From Phycisphaerales bacterium (GTDB taxonomy: Bacteria; Planctomycetota; Phycisphaerae; Phycisphaerales; UBA1924), in assembly GCA_020850415.1 (NCBI GenBank), contig JADZER010000030.1, forward strand, positions 62,001 to 126,000: a stretch of DNA of 64,000 nucleotides, in the 5' to 3' direction. The notes beneath the pieces were generated by a model that was not told where the DNA came from, did no database searches, and saw nothing but the letters and a program-made list of their open reading frames with translations. A program made the position numbers and the translations under genes. Below, in pieces: positions 8,301 through 16,516 of this stretch (positions are counted from its first letter, which is position 1; every line of letters starts with the position of its first letter).

Positions 8301-8672
8301 ATGCCGACCCTGACCCATGCGATCGTGTATGTCTCGGACATGGCCCGTTCGACGGCGTTCTACCGGGACACCCTTGGGCTGAAGATCCGCAAGGCGACGC
8401 CGGTGTGGACCGAGTTTGACACGGGGGGCACGATCCTGGCGTTGCACGCGACGCCGCCGGGTGAGGCGCCGGTGGACGAGAGCAAGCTGCCGCCGCCGGG
8501 GGCGGGGCAGTTGGGTCTGACGGTGCCGGACCTGGACGACTATCACGAGCGGTTGTTCGTGGCGGGGGTTCGGTGCGTTCGGGCGCCGAAGCGGGAGGAG
8601 TTCGGGACGCGGATCGCGCACTATCTGGACCCGGACGGGATGGCGATCGCGGTGAGCGAGAGGCGGCACTAG
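8301..8672 (+). CDS. VOC superfamily (glyoxalase/bleomycin-resistance-like) protein
   Basis: A 123-aa protein with the beta-alpha-beta-beta-beta pattern of vicinal-oxygen-chelate folds: 'THAIVYVSDMARSTAFYRDTLGLKI', then 'WTEFDTGGTILALH', a second half 'QLGLTVPDLDDYHERLFVAGVRCVRAPKREEFG' and 'HYLDPDGMAIAVSE'. This single-chain, two-module architecture is the usual small VOC size. H6, E30-region and E-near-C-terminus positions resemble metal ligands, but the substrate cannot be deduced. ATG 8301 has 'ggaggt' nine bases upstream. The gene is convergent with the DUF885 gene that follows. Confidence 0.93.
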   Translation: MPTLTHAIVYVSDMARSTAFYRDTLGLKIRKATPVWTEFDTGGTILALHATPPGEAPVDESKLPPPGAGQLGLTVPDLDDYHERLFVAGVRCVRAPKREEFGTRIAHYLDPDGMAIAVSERRH

Positions 8673-8687
8673 GGCGCGGGCGGGGGG

Positions 8688-10454
8688 TCAGTTGTCGCCG
8701 AATCGCCAGGCGGGGCGGGTCTGGGGGGTGAGCTCCTGGGCGGTGAGGCCGGCGCGGATGAGTTCGACGGGGATGGCGTTGTGGGCGAGGACGGCGTCGT
8801 GGAACGCTCTCTCGGTCATGTCGCCGGGTTCGACGAGTTCGTGGCGGAGGGCGCGGAGTTGCAGGCCGCCGAGCATGTAGGCGCACTGGTAGAGGGGTGA
8901 GAAGCCGCCGCCGATGAAGCGGCGGACCTCGCTGGTGGCGGTGAGTCGTTCGTGCCCGACGCGGTCGACGAGGAAGTCGATCATCTGGTCGGGGGTCATT
9001 TCGCCGAGGTGGAACCTGAGGCTGACGATGATGCGGGCGCAGCGGTGCATGCGCCAGAAGAGCATGCCGACGCGGTTCTCGGGGGACTGTGGGAACCCGG
9101 CGTCGTAGAGGGTCATCTCCCAGTAGAGGCACCATCCTTCGAGGAGGAATGGGGTGGTGAAGGCCTGCCGGTAGGGGCGTTCGCGTTCGGCGATGAAGCC
9201 CTGGAGGTGGTGTCCGGGGATGAGTTCGTGGTGGACGACGGCGCGGGTGAAGTGGCGGTTGTTGCCGCGCATGCTCATGAGCTTGTCGTCCAAGCTCATC
9301 TCGTCGGTGGGGTAGGAGACGCCGATGTGGTTGCCGCCGTAGAAGGCGAAGGGGTAGTATCGCTGCTGGTCCGGGGGGATCATCTCGACGCGGATGAGCT
9401 CGGCGGCGAGGGGCGGGATGGTGACCATGTCGCGCTGGGTAATGAAGTCGATCGCCTCCTGGGAGAGGAAGGCGACGAGTTGGTCCTGCTCGCCGGGGGG
9501 GACATGGTCCTGCTTGACGCGTTCGAGGGCGGCGCGCCAGTCGTCGCCGAGTCCCATGTCGGCGGCGGCGGAGCGCATCTCGGCCTCGCACCAGGCGAAC
9601 TCGCGTTCGGCGATGGCGATGAGCTCCTCGGGGGTGTAGGGGATCCACTCGCTGGCGAGGTCGGCGAGGAGCTTCTCGCGCCCGATGGGGTCGCCGATGA
9701 GGGGGTCGTCGGGGGCGCCGTGGACGCCGGCGATGGTCTGGGAGAGATAGTCGGCGTAGCCGTTGAGGGCGGTGATCGCGTCGGAGGTGGCGGTGTCGGT
9801 CCACCAGGCGAACTCGGGCTTGAAGCCGCGGTAGTAGTCTCGCCAGTCGGAGAGCGTTCGCGCGATGCGGCGGACGGTGGCGGATGCGCGGTTGGCGAGG
9901 ACGGGGGAGACGGGGAGTCTGTCTTCGTCGGCGTTGTTGGCGTCGCGGCCCTTCTCGATGCGGGCGCGGACGGCGGCGATCTCCTCGTCGATGGTGTCGA
10001 GGACGAGGGCCGCTTCCTGGAAGTCGAGTGGCTTGACGGCGACGCGGTCGCGTTCGAGGGCGGCGATGGTGTCGGCGAAGGGGATGAGGGGGGCGAGCTC
10101 GGCGAGGCGCTGGCGTTCGAGGTTGAGATCGGCGGTCTGGGACTCGAGCAGCGTGCGGAGGAGGAGGTAGTCGATCTTGCCGTCCTGATCGAGGGCGGCG
10201 AAGTCGGTGGCTTGGAGCTGGGTGGTGGTCTGGTCCACGAGGCGCTGGACGCGGTTGTAGGACTCGGGGTGGAAGGAGACGGGGTAGAACTCGGCGATGG
10301 CGCGGCGGTCGGCCTGGTAGTCGTTGAGGAAGTCGACGAGGGCGACGGAGGCGGGGGTGGTCGGGAGGTTCTGGGCGAGGGCTGGTGCGCTGAGGGAGCA
10401 GGCGAGGGAGCAGGTGAGGGAGCAGGCGAGGGTTGTGGCGAGTCGGTGACGCAT
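8688..10454 (-). CDS. exported DUF885 family (metallopeptidase-like) protein
   Basis: A 588-aa protein with a signal peptide containing an odd three-fold C-S-L repeat ('LACSLTCSLACSLSAPALAQ'), encoded by a short DNA tandem repeat. The mature protein matches the DUF885 family: 'YNRVQRLVDQ' near the start, the H-E-L-I-P-G-H-H motif in the C-terminal half (a metallopeptidase-type HExxGH signature) and 'FLVDRVGHERLTATSEVRRFI'. Family members are predicted zinc peptidases; this is knowledge of the motif, not demonstrated activity. Start M at 10454 is chosen because the hydrophobic signal follows directly; upstream codons are low-complexity. It is transcribed convergently with the VOC gene. Confidence 0.92.
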   Translation of the reverse strand: MRHRLATTLACSLTCSLACSLSAPALAQNLPTTPASVALVDFLNDYQADRRAIAEFYPVSFHPESYNRVQRLVDQTTTQLQATDFAALDQDGKIDYLLLRTLLESQTADLNLERQRLAELAPLIPFADTIAALERDRVAVKPLDFQEAALVLDTIDEEIAAVRARIEKGRDANNADEDRLPVSPVLANRASATVRRIARTLSDWRDYYRGFKPEFAWWTDTATSDAITALNGYADYLSQTIAGVHGAPDDPLIGDPIGREKLLADLASEWIPYTPEELIAIAEREFAWCEAEMRSAAADMGLGDDWRAALERVKQDHVPPGEQDQLVAFLSQEAIDFITQRDMVTIPPLAAELIRVEMIPPDQQRYYPFAFYGGNHIGVSYPTDEMSLDDKLMSMRGNNRHFTRAVVHHELIPGHHLQGFIAERERPYRQAFTTPFLLEGWCLYWEMTLYDAGFPQSPENRVGMLFWRMHRCARIIVSLRFHLGEMTPDQMIDFLVDRVGHERLTATSEVRRFIGGGFSPLYQCAYMLGGLQLRALRHELVEPGDMTERAFHDAVLAHNAIPVELIRAGLTAQELTPQTRPAWRFGDN

Positions 10455-10623
10455 GAGAGCCTCCGGGGTGCGGGTGTAGGGTACCGGAGGCGCGAGGGGG
10501 GCGCGTGATCTTCCTCGGCCCCGCTGGGGCCGGTGTGGTGAGAGAGGTGCTGCCAGGGGCGGGCCGGCTTCGGCGGCCCGCGCAGTTGCCGTGGCGCGGG
10601 GCCTGCGCTCCTGGCGTCGCTTG

Positions 10624-10690
10624 ACCCCGGCACCCGGGGGTGGGAAGTGGCACCCGGGGGCGGGAGGTAGCACCCGGGGCTGGCGGCGGG
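10624..10690. repeat. about 20-bp tandem repeat in intergenic region
   Basis: Three imperfect units of the form 'gcacccgggggygggaagtg' lie between the DUF885 and GHL10 genes (10455-10695). Nothing else is recognisable in this 241-bp gap. Confidence 0.7.
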
Positions 10691-10695
10691 CCCGG

Positions 10696-11952
10696 TCAGT
10701 TCGAATCTTCGGCGTGCTGGACGGTCTCGAGGGCGCGGCGGCGGGAGGTGCGGATGGTCTGGGCGGTGGCGTCCTTGGGCTCGAAGGGGTTGGCGCTCTC
10801 GAAGATGGTGGCGAAGGCGAAGAGGCAGTAGCCGGCGGCGGGCTCGGAGAGGCGGATCTGTTCGAGGGTCTGGGTCGGCTGGTGCTTGTAGGCGCCGATG
10901 CCGGCGGTGACGGGCTTCTTGCCGGCGGCGTCGGTCCAGGCCTTGAGGTCGCGGGTGAAGTCGTCGTTGCTGTCGGTGTAGATCATGGGGATGACGCGGT
11001 CGACCGTGCCGCGTTTGAGCCAGTTGGCGGCGTCCTGGAGCTGGACCTCGCGCCCGGCGTTCGGGTCGCGCCAGACGGCGGCGGAGAGCTCGATGCCGGG
11101 CCGGATGGACCGGGCCTCGCGGCTGATGCGTTCAACGAGTGCGGTGATCTGGTCGCGCACCCAGGCGGTGTGGGCGCCGAGGTCCTCGGCGGTGGTGAGG
11201 GTGCGCCTTCCCGTGGCGGCGTAGAAGCGGGTGACGGAGGCGGGGTCGGCGGGGTAGATCTTGTCCTTGGGGAGGCTGTCGCCGACGAAGCGCACATAGT
11301 CGAGGTGGAGCCCGTCGATCTGGTAGCGCCCGACGAGGTCTCGGCAGACGGCGGCGATGTGGGCCTGCACGGCCGGGTCGGTCGGGTTGGCGACGACATA
11401 GCTGTCGTTCTGGGGCTGGGGCTCGCCGAGCTGGTCGTAGAGGCGCCACTCGGGGCGGCGGGTGAAGGGGTGGCGGGGGTCCTTGGGCTGGCCCTTGCCC
11501 TTCCAGAGGGGGTAGACATTGATCCAGGCGTGGAGGCGGACGCCCTTGGCGTGGGCGCGGGAGACGGCGACGGCGAGGGGGTCGAAGCCGGGGTCGGTGG
11601 CGGTCGGCTTGTCGCGGAAGAGGTCCTCGCCCCAGGGCTCGAGGCTGGAGCGGTAGAAGGCGTCGGCCTGGCCTCGGACCTGCCAGATGAGATCGGTGAA
11701 GCCCGCGGCGGCGGCGTCGTCGACGGCCTTCTCGACATCGACGGGGGTTCGGTAGTCCCAGCGGGTGACCCAGATGGCCCGCATCTCCTCTGGCGTGCGG
11801 GCGCCGGTGAGGGCCTGGAAGGGGTTGTCGGCGGAGCAGCCCTGGATCATCGACCCGGTGAGGACGCCGGCCAGGACGATCGCGAGCGAGGCGACGACGG
11901 CGGGGGGCGAGGGGCGGAACTTGGCGAGCAAACGGCTGGGGGCGAGGGGCAT
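10696..11952 (-). CDS. GHL10-type glycosyl hydrolase-like lipoprotein
   Basis: A 418-aa lipoprotein (hydrophobic leader ending '...SMIQGCSAD', Cys about residue 39). The following domain is the GHL10 (former DUF187, YddW-like) TIM-barrel type: 'EEMRAIWVTRWDYRTPVDVEKAVDDAAAAGFTDLIWQVRGQADAFY', 'GVRLHAWINVYPLW', 'YQIDGLHLDYVRF' and 'VDRVIPMIYTDS'. Such proteins are predicted extracytoplasmic glycosidases, possibly acting on peptidoglycan or surface glycans; activity here is inferred. The barrel motifs are complete. It is divergent from the NagB/PIG-L gene with 225 bp between, which likely holds both promoters. Confidence 0.93.
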   Translation of the reverse strand: MPLAPSRLLAKFRPSPPAVVASLAIVLAGVLTGSMIQGCSADNPFQALTGARTPEEMRAIWVTRWDYRTPVDVEKAVDDAAAAGFTDLIWQVRGQADAFYRSSLEPWGEDLFRDKPTATDPGFDPLAVAVSRAHAKGVRLHAWINVYPLWKGKGQPKDPRHPFTRRPEWRLYDQLGEPQPQNDSYVVANPTDPAVQAHIAAVCRDLVGRYQIDGLHLDYVRFVGDSLPKDKIYPADPASVTRFYAATGRRTLTTAEDLGAHTAWVRDQITALVERISREARSIRPGIELSAAVWRDPNAGREVQLQDAANWLKRGTVDRVIPMIYTDSNDDFTRDLKAWTDAAGKKPVTAGIGAYKHQPTQTLEQIRLSEPAAGYCLFAFATIFESANPFEPKDATAQTIRTSRRRALETVQHAEDSN

Positions 11953-12177
11953 CGACGGTCTCCCGATCCGTGGGGTTCCAGTCCGGATTGGGCAAGGATA
12001 TCGGGTGGGGGGCGGGTGTGCGCGCGGGGCGGGGGATTCGGGGATTTGGCGGATTCCGGCATGGCGGATCCGAAGCTTCGCAGGGCCTCAGCTTCGGCTT
12101 CCGTGGGGGAGACCCGCGCGGGCGTGGCAGATAGGCTTGGGGGCGGATCGCCGGTCGGCGCGGAAGGAGCACCTCGG

Positions 12178-14223
12178 ATGGCAGAGCGAGCTGTGGGGCA
12201 TGGGAGCGTGGGGGGGGGCGTGCGGGGGGGCGTCGAGAAGATGGCGGTGACGGTGCACCCGTCGGCGGCGGCGGCGAGCGCGGCGGTGGCGGGCGAGATT
12301 GCGGCGCTGATCCGGGAGCGGGCGGCGGCGGGGAGGCACGCGGTGCTCGGGCTGGCGACCGGCTCGACGCCCTGCGGCGTGTACGAGGAGCTTGTGCGCC
12401 TGCACCAGGAGGAGGGGCTGAGCTTCGCCAATGTGGTGACCTTCAACCTCGACGAGTACTGGCCGATGAGGCCGGAGGAGCTGCAGAGCTACCGGCGGTT
12501 CATGGACGAGTACCTGTTCGACCACATCGACATCGACCGGGCGCGGGTGCATGTGCCGGACGGGACGATGGCGTTGGAGGAGGTGGGCGCGTACTGCCGC
12601 CGGTACGAGGCGTTGATCGCGGAGGCCGGGGGGATCGACATCCAGATCCTGGGCATCGGTCGGACGGGGCACATCGGGTTCAACGAGCCGGGCTCGGGGA
12701 GCGAGAGCCGCACGCGGCTGATCACGCTGGACCGGGTGACGCGGATGGACGCGGCGAGCGACTTCTTCGGCGAGTGGAATGTGCCGCGGAAGGCGATCAC
12801 GATGGGGGTGGGGACGATCCTCGGGGCGCGTCGGGTGATCATGCTGGCGTTCGGGGAGCACAAGGCGCCGATCGTGGCGCAGGCGGTGGAGGGTGAGATC
12901 ACGCCGAGCGTGGCGGCGAGCTTCTTGCAGGAGCACGCGGACGCGCGGGTGGTGCTGGACCCGGCGGCGGCGGCGGAGCTGACGCGTTTCAAGACGCCGT
13001 GGCTGGTGGGGCCGTTGGGCGAATCCGGTCTGGAGTGGGACACGGCGCGGACCAAGCGGGCGGTGATCTGGCTGGCGCAGGCGGTGGGCAAGCCGATCCT
13101 CAAGCTGACGGCGGAGGACTACAACGAGCACGGGCTGCAGGAGCTGATGGGGGTTCGTGGGCGGGCGTACGAGATCAACATCGAGGTGTTCAAGAGCCTG
13201 CAGAAGACGATCACGGGGTGGCCGGGGGGCAAGCCGGGGCGCCCGCGGTTCGTGGTGGGGCGGGGCGTGGACGAGAGCAACGGGGCGGACGAGTTCCCCA
13301 AGCGGGTGATCGTGTTCAGCCCGCACCCGGACGACGATGTGATCAGCATGGGTGGGACCTTTATCCGGCTGTGCGACCAGGGGCACGAGGTGCATGTGGC
13401 GTACCAGACCTCGGGCAACATCGCGGTGTTCGACGCGGCGGCGGAGCGGCACGCGGACTTTGTGCAGGAGTTCTGCGCGGCGTTCCGCATCGGCGACGGG
13501 GCGGAGCGGGCGAGCTCGATCGCGGGCGGGATCCAGGACTTCCTGAAGAACAAGCAGCCGGGCGAGGTGGACACGCCGGAGCTTCGGACCATCAAGGCGC
13601 TGATCCGGCGGACCGAGGCGCGGGCGGGGGCCAGGTTCAGCGGGGTGCGTCCGGAGCGGATCCACTTCCTCGACCTGCCGTTCTACGAGACGGGGAAGGT
13701 CAAGAAGAAGCCGCTGGGCGAGGAGGACATCCGGATCGTGATGGACCTGCTCGACCGGGTGAGGCCGCAGCTCGTGTACGCGGCCGGCGATCTGTCGGAC
13801 CCGCACGGGACGCACCGGACCTGCCTGGCGTCGATCACGACGGCGTTTCACAGGATGCAGGACCGGGCGTGGATGCGCGGGTGCGAGCTGTGGCTCTACC
13901 GGGGGGCGTGGCAGGAGTGGGGCGCCGAGGAGATCGAGATGGCGGTGCCGCTGTCGCCGGACGAGGTGGAGCGCAAGCGGATGGCGATCTTCAAGCACGA
14001 GAGCCAGAAGGACAAGGCGTTGTTCCCGGGTTCGTGGGATACGCGGGAGTTCTGGCAGCGGGCGGAGGACCGGAACCGGGCGACGGCGGAGATCTATGAC
14101 CGGCTGGGTCTGCCGGAGTATCAGGCGATCGAGGGGTTCGTGAAGTGGCGGGCGAGTGAGTCGGACGGGTCTCTGGGGACGCCGGCGGGGGCGGGGGCCG
14201 GGGCCCGGGCGGGGCGGGGATAG
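12178..14223 (+). CDS. nagB: glucosamine-6-phosphate deaminase fused to PIG-L (LmbE-like) deacetylase domain
   Basis: N-terminal half: NagB fold with 'LGLATGSTPCGVYEEL', 'FNLDEYW' (residues 89-95, sugar-binding Asp-Glu) and 'GIGRTGHIGFNEPGS', for conversion of glucosamine-6-P to fructose-6-P plus NH3 (EC 3.5.99.6). C-terminal half: PIG-L domain with H-P-D-D-D at 383-387 ('VFSPHPDDDVISMGG') and a later 'DPHGTHR', which suits a zinc-dependent N-acetyl-hexosamine deacetylase. Fused proteins of this length (about 660-680 aa) are known in Bacteroidetes. The fusion could deacetylate an amino sugar and deaminate the product in one chain (inference). ATG 12178 follows AAGGAG by about nine bases; ATG 12241 is an alternative. 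Confidence 0.94.
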   Translation: MAERAVGHGSVGGGVRGGVEKMAVTVHPSAAAASAAVAGEIAALIRERAAAGRHAVLGLATGSTPCGVYEELVRLHQEEGLSFANVVTFNLDEYWPMRPEELQSYRRFMDEYLFDHIDIDRARVHVPDGTMALEEVGAYCRRYEALIAEAGGIDIQILGIGRTGHIGFNEPGSGSESRTRLITLDRVTRMDAASDFFGEWNVPRKAITMGVGTILGARRVIMLAFGEHKAPIVAQAVEGEITPSVAASFLQEHADARVVLDPAAAAELTRFKTPWLVGPLGESGLEWDTARTKRAVIWLAQAVGKPILKLTAEDYNEHGLQELMGVRGRAYEINIEVFKSLQKTITGWPGGKPGRPRFVVGRGVDESNGADEFPKRVIVFSPHPDDDVISMGGTFIRLCDQGHEVHVAYQTSGNIAVFDAAAERHADFVQEFCAAFRIGDGAERASSIAGGIQDFLKNKQPGEVDTPELRTIKALIRRTEARAGARFSGVRPERIHFLDLPFYETGKVKKKPLGEEDIRIVMDLLDRVRPQLVYAAGDLSDPHGTHRTCLASITTAFHRMQDRAWMRGCELWLYRGAWQEWGAEEIEMAVPLSPDEVERKRMAIFKHESQKDKALFPGSWDTREFWQRAEDRNRATAEIYDRLGLPEYQAIEGFVKWRASESDGSLGTPAGAGAGARAGRG

Positions 14224-14298
14224 CGGGCGGGCCGGGGTGGGTTTGGGGCTGACGGGGCAGGGCTTGCACTCCGGGCGGCGTGCGGGTAGTCTCCCGGC

Positions 14299-14961
14299 AT
14301 GGGACTTCTTATATCCATCGTGCGGGTGTGCGCTGTGCTGTTGGTTTGGGTGTGTCTGCCGGGGTGCCAGGACCCCGACGCGGCCGAGAAGGCGGCGATC
14401 CGGGCGACGCTGCGGCAGCTTGACGAGGCCAACGAGGCGTGCGACGGCGCGGCGGCGGTGGCGGTGATGTCGAGCGAGGGGCTGGACGAGTACACGCGGC
14501 TGGTGAAGCTCGCGCTCGACGCGCCGCGGGAGAAGGTGCTGGTCCTGGGCTCGAGCGAGAAGCAGCAGATCATCCAGCTCCGCAACCGGCTGACGCGCCG
14601 GGATTTGGAGAAGATGGACGGCGCGGCGTACCAGCAGTACGCCACGGGCGAGTGCTGGTACAGCATGGGGGAGGACTACGCGGGGTACGAGGCGAGCATC
14701 GGCGAGATCGATGTGATGGGGGACATGGCGTACGCGCACATCCTGGATGAGGAGGGGAAGGATTCGGGGCTGCTGGCCGAGTTCTCGCGGGAAGCGGGCG
14801 TGTGGAAGGTCAACGAGTTCAGCTTCCACCGGCAGTTCGACGAGTGGACGCGTGAATTGGCGGCGATGGAGAGGATGACCGACGACGAGCTTCTGGTGCG
14901 GATGGAGGAGATCGAATGGGGGAAGGATGTGCGGGACAGCATCTGGGACCCGATGCGGTAG
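14299..14961 (+). CDS. small lipoprotein, unknown function
   Basis: A 220-aa protein with leader 'LLVWVCLPGC' (lipobox Cys at about residue 23). The mature part is alpha-helical and acidic: 'AIRATLRQLDEANEACDGAAAVAVMS' followed by a beta-rich middle ('GYEASIGEIDVMGDMAYAHI', 'WKVNEFSFHRQFDEW'). This resembles the cone-shaped NTF2/SnoaL-like lipoproteins in which a helix pair precedes a curved sheet, but no family can be named with confidence. It may follow the nagB fusion gene in the same transcript (75-bp gap). Confidence 0.85.
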   Translation: MGLLISIVRVCAVLLVWVCLPGCQDPDAAEKAAIRATLRQLDEANEACDGAAAVAVMSSEGLDEYTRLVKLALDAPREKVLVLGSSEKQQIIQLRNRLTRRDLEKMDGAAYQQYATGECWYSMGEDYAGYEASIGEIDVMGDMAYAHILDEEGKDSGLLAEFSREAGVWKVNEFSFHRQFDEWTRELAAMERMTDDELLVRMEEIEWGKDVRDSIWDPMR

Positions 14962-15062
14962 GGCGCGCCGGTGTGCCGGCGCGCTGCGAGGCGTGCCACG
15001 CAACGCTGTGAACCTCCGGCGTGCTTGGCGTGTTTGCGGCGCCGGCATGTTCGAGCGTTGAA

Positions 15063-15127
15063 GAAAGAGGAGGGGAAGAGCCCTCTCCCCAGCCTTCTCC
15101 CGCCGGGGGCGGTAGAGGGGGCCGGAT
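15063..15127 (-). repeat. solo GC-rich hairpin repeat
   Basis: A further, slightly diverged copy of the hairpin repeat found around the DUF559 gene; the right arm is altered by one base ('ggcggtagag'). It lies in the convergent gap 14962-15221 between two unrelated genes, with no gene supported in that gap. Confidence 0.85.
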
Positions 15128-15195
15128 GGCGGCCCTTGATGAGTACGGGCTTGGTGTCTGAAGTTTCCGGCGTTGCGTGCTACCTTGCTTGATTG

Positions 15196-15221
15196 CTCAC
15201 GGCTCGGAGAGCCGTGCCACC
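15196..15221 (+). repeat. palindromic repeat (second copy of the fahA-internal repeat)
   Basis: Identical to the copy in fahA over the 25-26 bases checked. The hairpin occupies 15198-15216, immediately beyond the stop codon of the FIST gene. It has no T-run, so a terminator role is possible but not shown. Confidence 0.85.
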
Positions 15222-16511
15222 TCACTCGCGGAACATGACCGCGCAGGCGGAGTGGCCGTGGAGGTAGCTGGCGTCGCCGACGGGGCCGATCTCTCCGGCG
15301 GCGAAGAAGCCGGCGAGTGGTACGGCGTGGCCGCCGGTGTGGAGGACGCGTCCCATTTTGGCGCGCTCCGGGCCGGGGAGCGCGTCGGCGAAGGCGTTCT
15401 GGATGGCGCGGGCGTCGTGGTGGCGGTTGTCGAAGAGGTTGAGGCCGCGCCCGGTGCAGGTGATGAGCAGGACGCCGGCGGGGGCGCCGTAGAGCTGCTG
15501 GGCGTTGAGGAGCAGATCGAGGTCCTCGTCGGCGGTCTGGGCGTCGCGGATGTGGAACCGGACGGTCTGTCCGACGCGGACGAGGTCGTGGACGGCGATG
15601 ATGTTGGTTTGGGGGTTGACGCCGGCGACATTTCGGATGAGGTAGTCGCCGCGTCCGTAGTGGTCCTTGAACTCGCTGACGACGCGTCCGACGAAGAGGC
15701 CGCGTCGGAGGAGTTCGCGCTCGTGGTCCCCGAGGATGTCGAGGGTGTCGCGGAGGACATCGAGTGCGGGGCGGCCGCCGAGCTCGAAGATCGCGTTGTT
15801 CTTGGCCTTGGTGATGATCATGTTCCCGCCGATGGCGCGGCAGCCCTGGCTGACGACGGTGTCGACGCGGATGGGGCCGGAGAGGCTGACGCCGACAAAG
15901 CCGGAGTGGAGGACGCGGTTGTTGAGGAGCAGGGTGTTCTCGCCGGCCTTGGCGCCGCCGGAGGCCATGCCGCCGACAATCTCGCCGGCGGGGCGTCCGG
16001 CGCGGTCGGGCAGGCGGGCTTGGTTGAGCAGTGGGACCATGCGCGTGAGGGGGGTGCTGAAGGGGTCGGCGAAGAGGATGGAGGCGCGGAGTGCGGGGGA
16101 AGCGCCGAGGAGGTCGCGCATCGCCCGGACGCCCTCCTCGCCCTCGGCGGCCGAGTGCTCGACGGACTCGCTGCAGTAGGGGTGGACGGCGACGCCGGGG
16201 AGGCGGGCGGCCAGGGCGCAGACGCCGGGGGTGCGTTCGAGCTCTCGGGCGCCGGCGATGACGGCGTCGACGGTCGTGCCGAGCAGCGCGCCCGGTTCGA
16301 GGGCGCGGCCCAGGGCGAGGCCGATCTCGCCGGCCTGCTCGGTGTGGTGGGCGGAGATGAAGACAAAGAGCAGGTCGGGCCTGCCGAGCGGGCGGAGCTG
16401 CTCGGCCAGCTCCATCGCGGCGACGCCCGCGTCGGCGGCGGTCGAGACGGCGTGGCGGAACGCCAGGCGCTGGGTGGGCCCGGCCTGCGGGTTGGGGGAC
16501 TGTTGCTCCAC
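15222..16511 (-). CDS. FIST domain (FIST_N + FIST_C) sensor protein
   Basis: A 429-aa protein in which the first 200 or so residues look like FIST_N ('DLLFVFISAHHTEQAGEIGLALGRALEPGALLGTTVDAVI...') and the rest like FIST_C ('YLIRNVAGVNPQTNIIAVHDLVRVGQTVRFHIRDAQTADEDL', 'GVLLITCTGRGLNLF', 'GFFAAGEIGPVG', 'LHGHSACAVMF'). FIST domains are predicted small-ligand (amino-acid-like) sensors in signal transduction. This one stands alone, without a kinase or chemotaxis domain. Its start lies only five bases past the stop of the next minus-strand gene upstream (SH3-like, 16517), so the two are probably co-transcribed. Confidence 0.93.
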   Translation of the reverse strand: MEQQSPNPQAGPTQRLAFRHAVSTAADAGVAAMELAEQLRPLGRPDLLFVFISAHHTEQAGEIGLALGRALEPGALLGTTVDAVIAGARELERTPGVCALAARLPGVAVHPYCSESVEHSAAEGEEGVRAMRDLLGASPALRASILFADPFSTPLTRMVPLLNQARLPDRAGRPAGEIVGGMASGGAKAGENTLLLNNRVLHSGFVGVSLSGPIRVDTVVSQGCRAIGGNMIITKAKNNAIFELGGRPALDVLRDTLDILGDHERELLRRGLFVGRVVSEFKDHYGRGDYLIRNVAGVNPQTNIIAVHDLVRVGQTVRFHIRDAQTADEDLDLLLNAQQLYGAPAGVLLITCTGRGLNLFDNRHHDARAIQNAFADALPGPERAKMGRVLHTGGHAVPLAGFFAAGEIGPVGDASYLHGHSACAVMFRE

Positions 16512-16516
16512 GCGTC

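Noticed and set aside
8952-10508. Long plus-strand ORF of 518 codons
   Set aside because: It is antisense to the DUF885 gene, with Gly/Val/Glu-rich shadow composition.
15198-15216. Intrinsic terminator for the FIST gene
   Set aside because: No T-run follows the stem, and an identical hairpin sits within fahA coding sequence, so it is better explained as a dispersed repeat.
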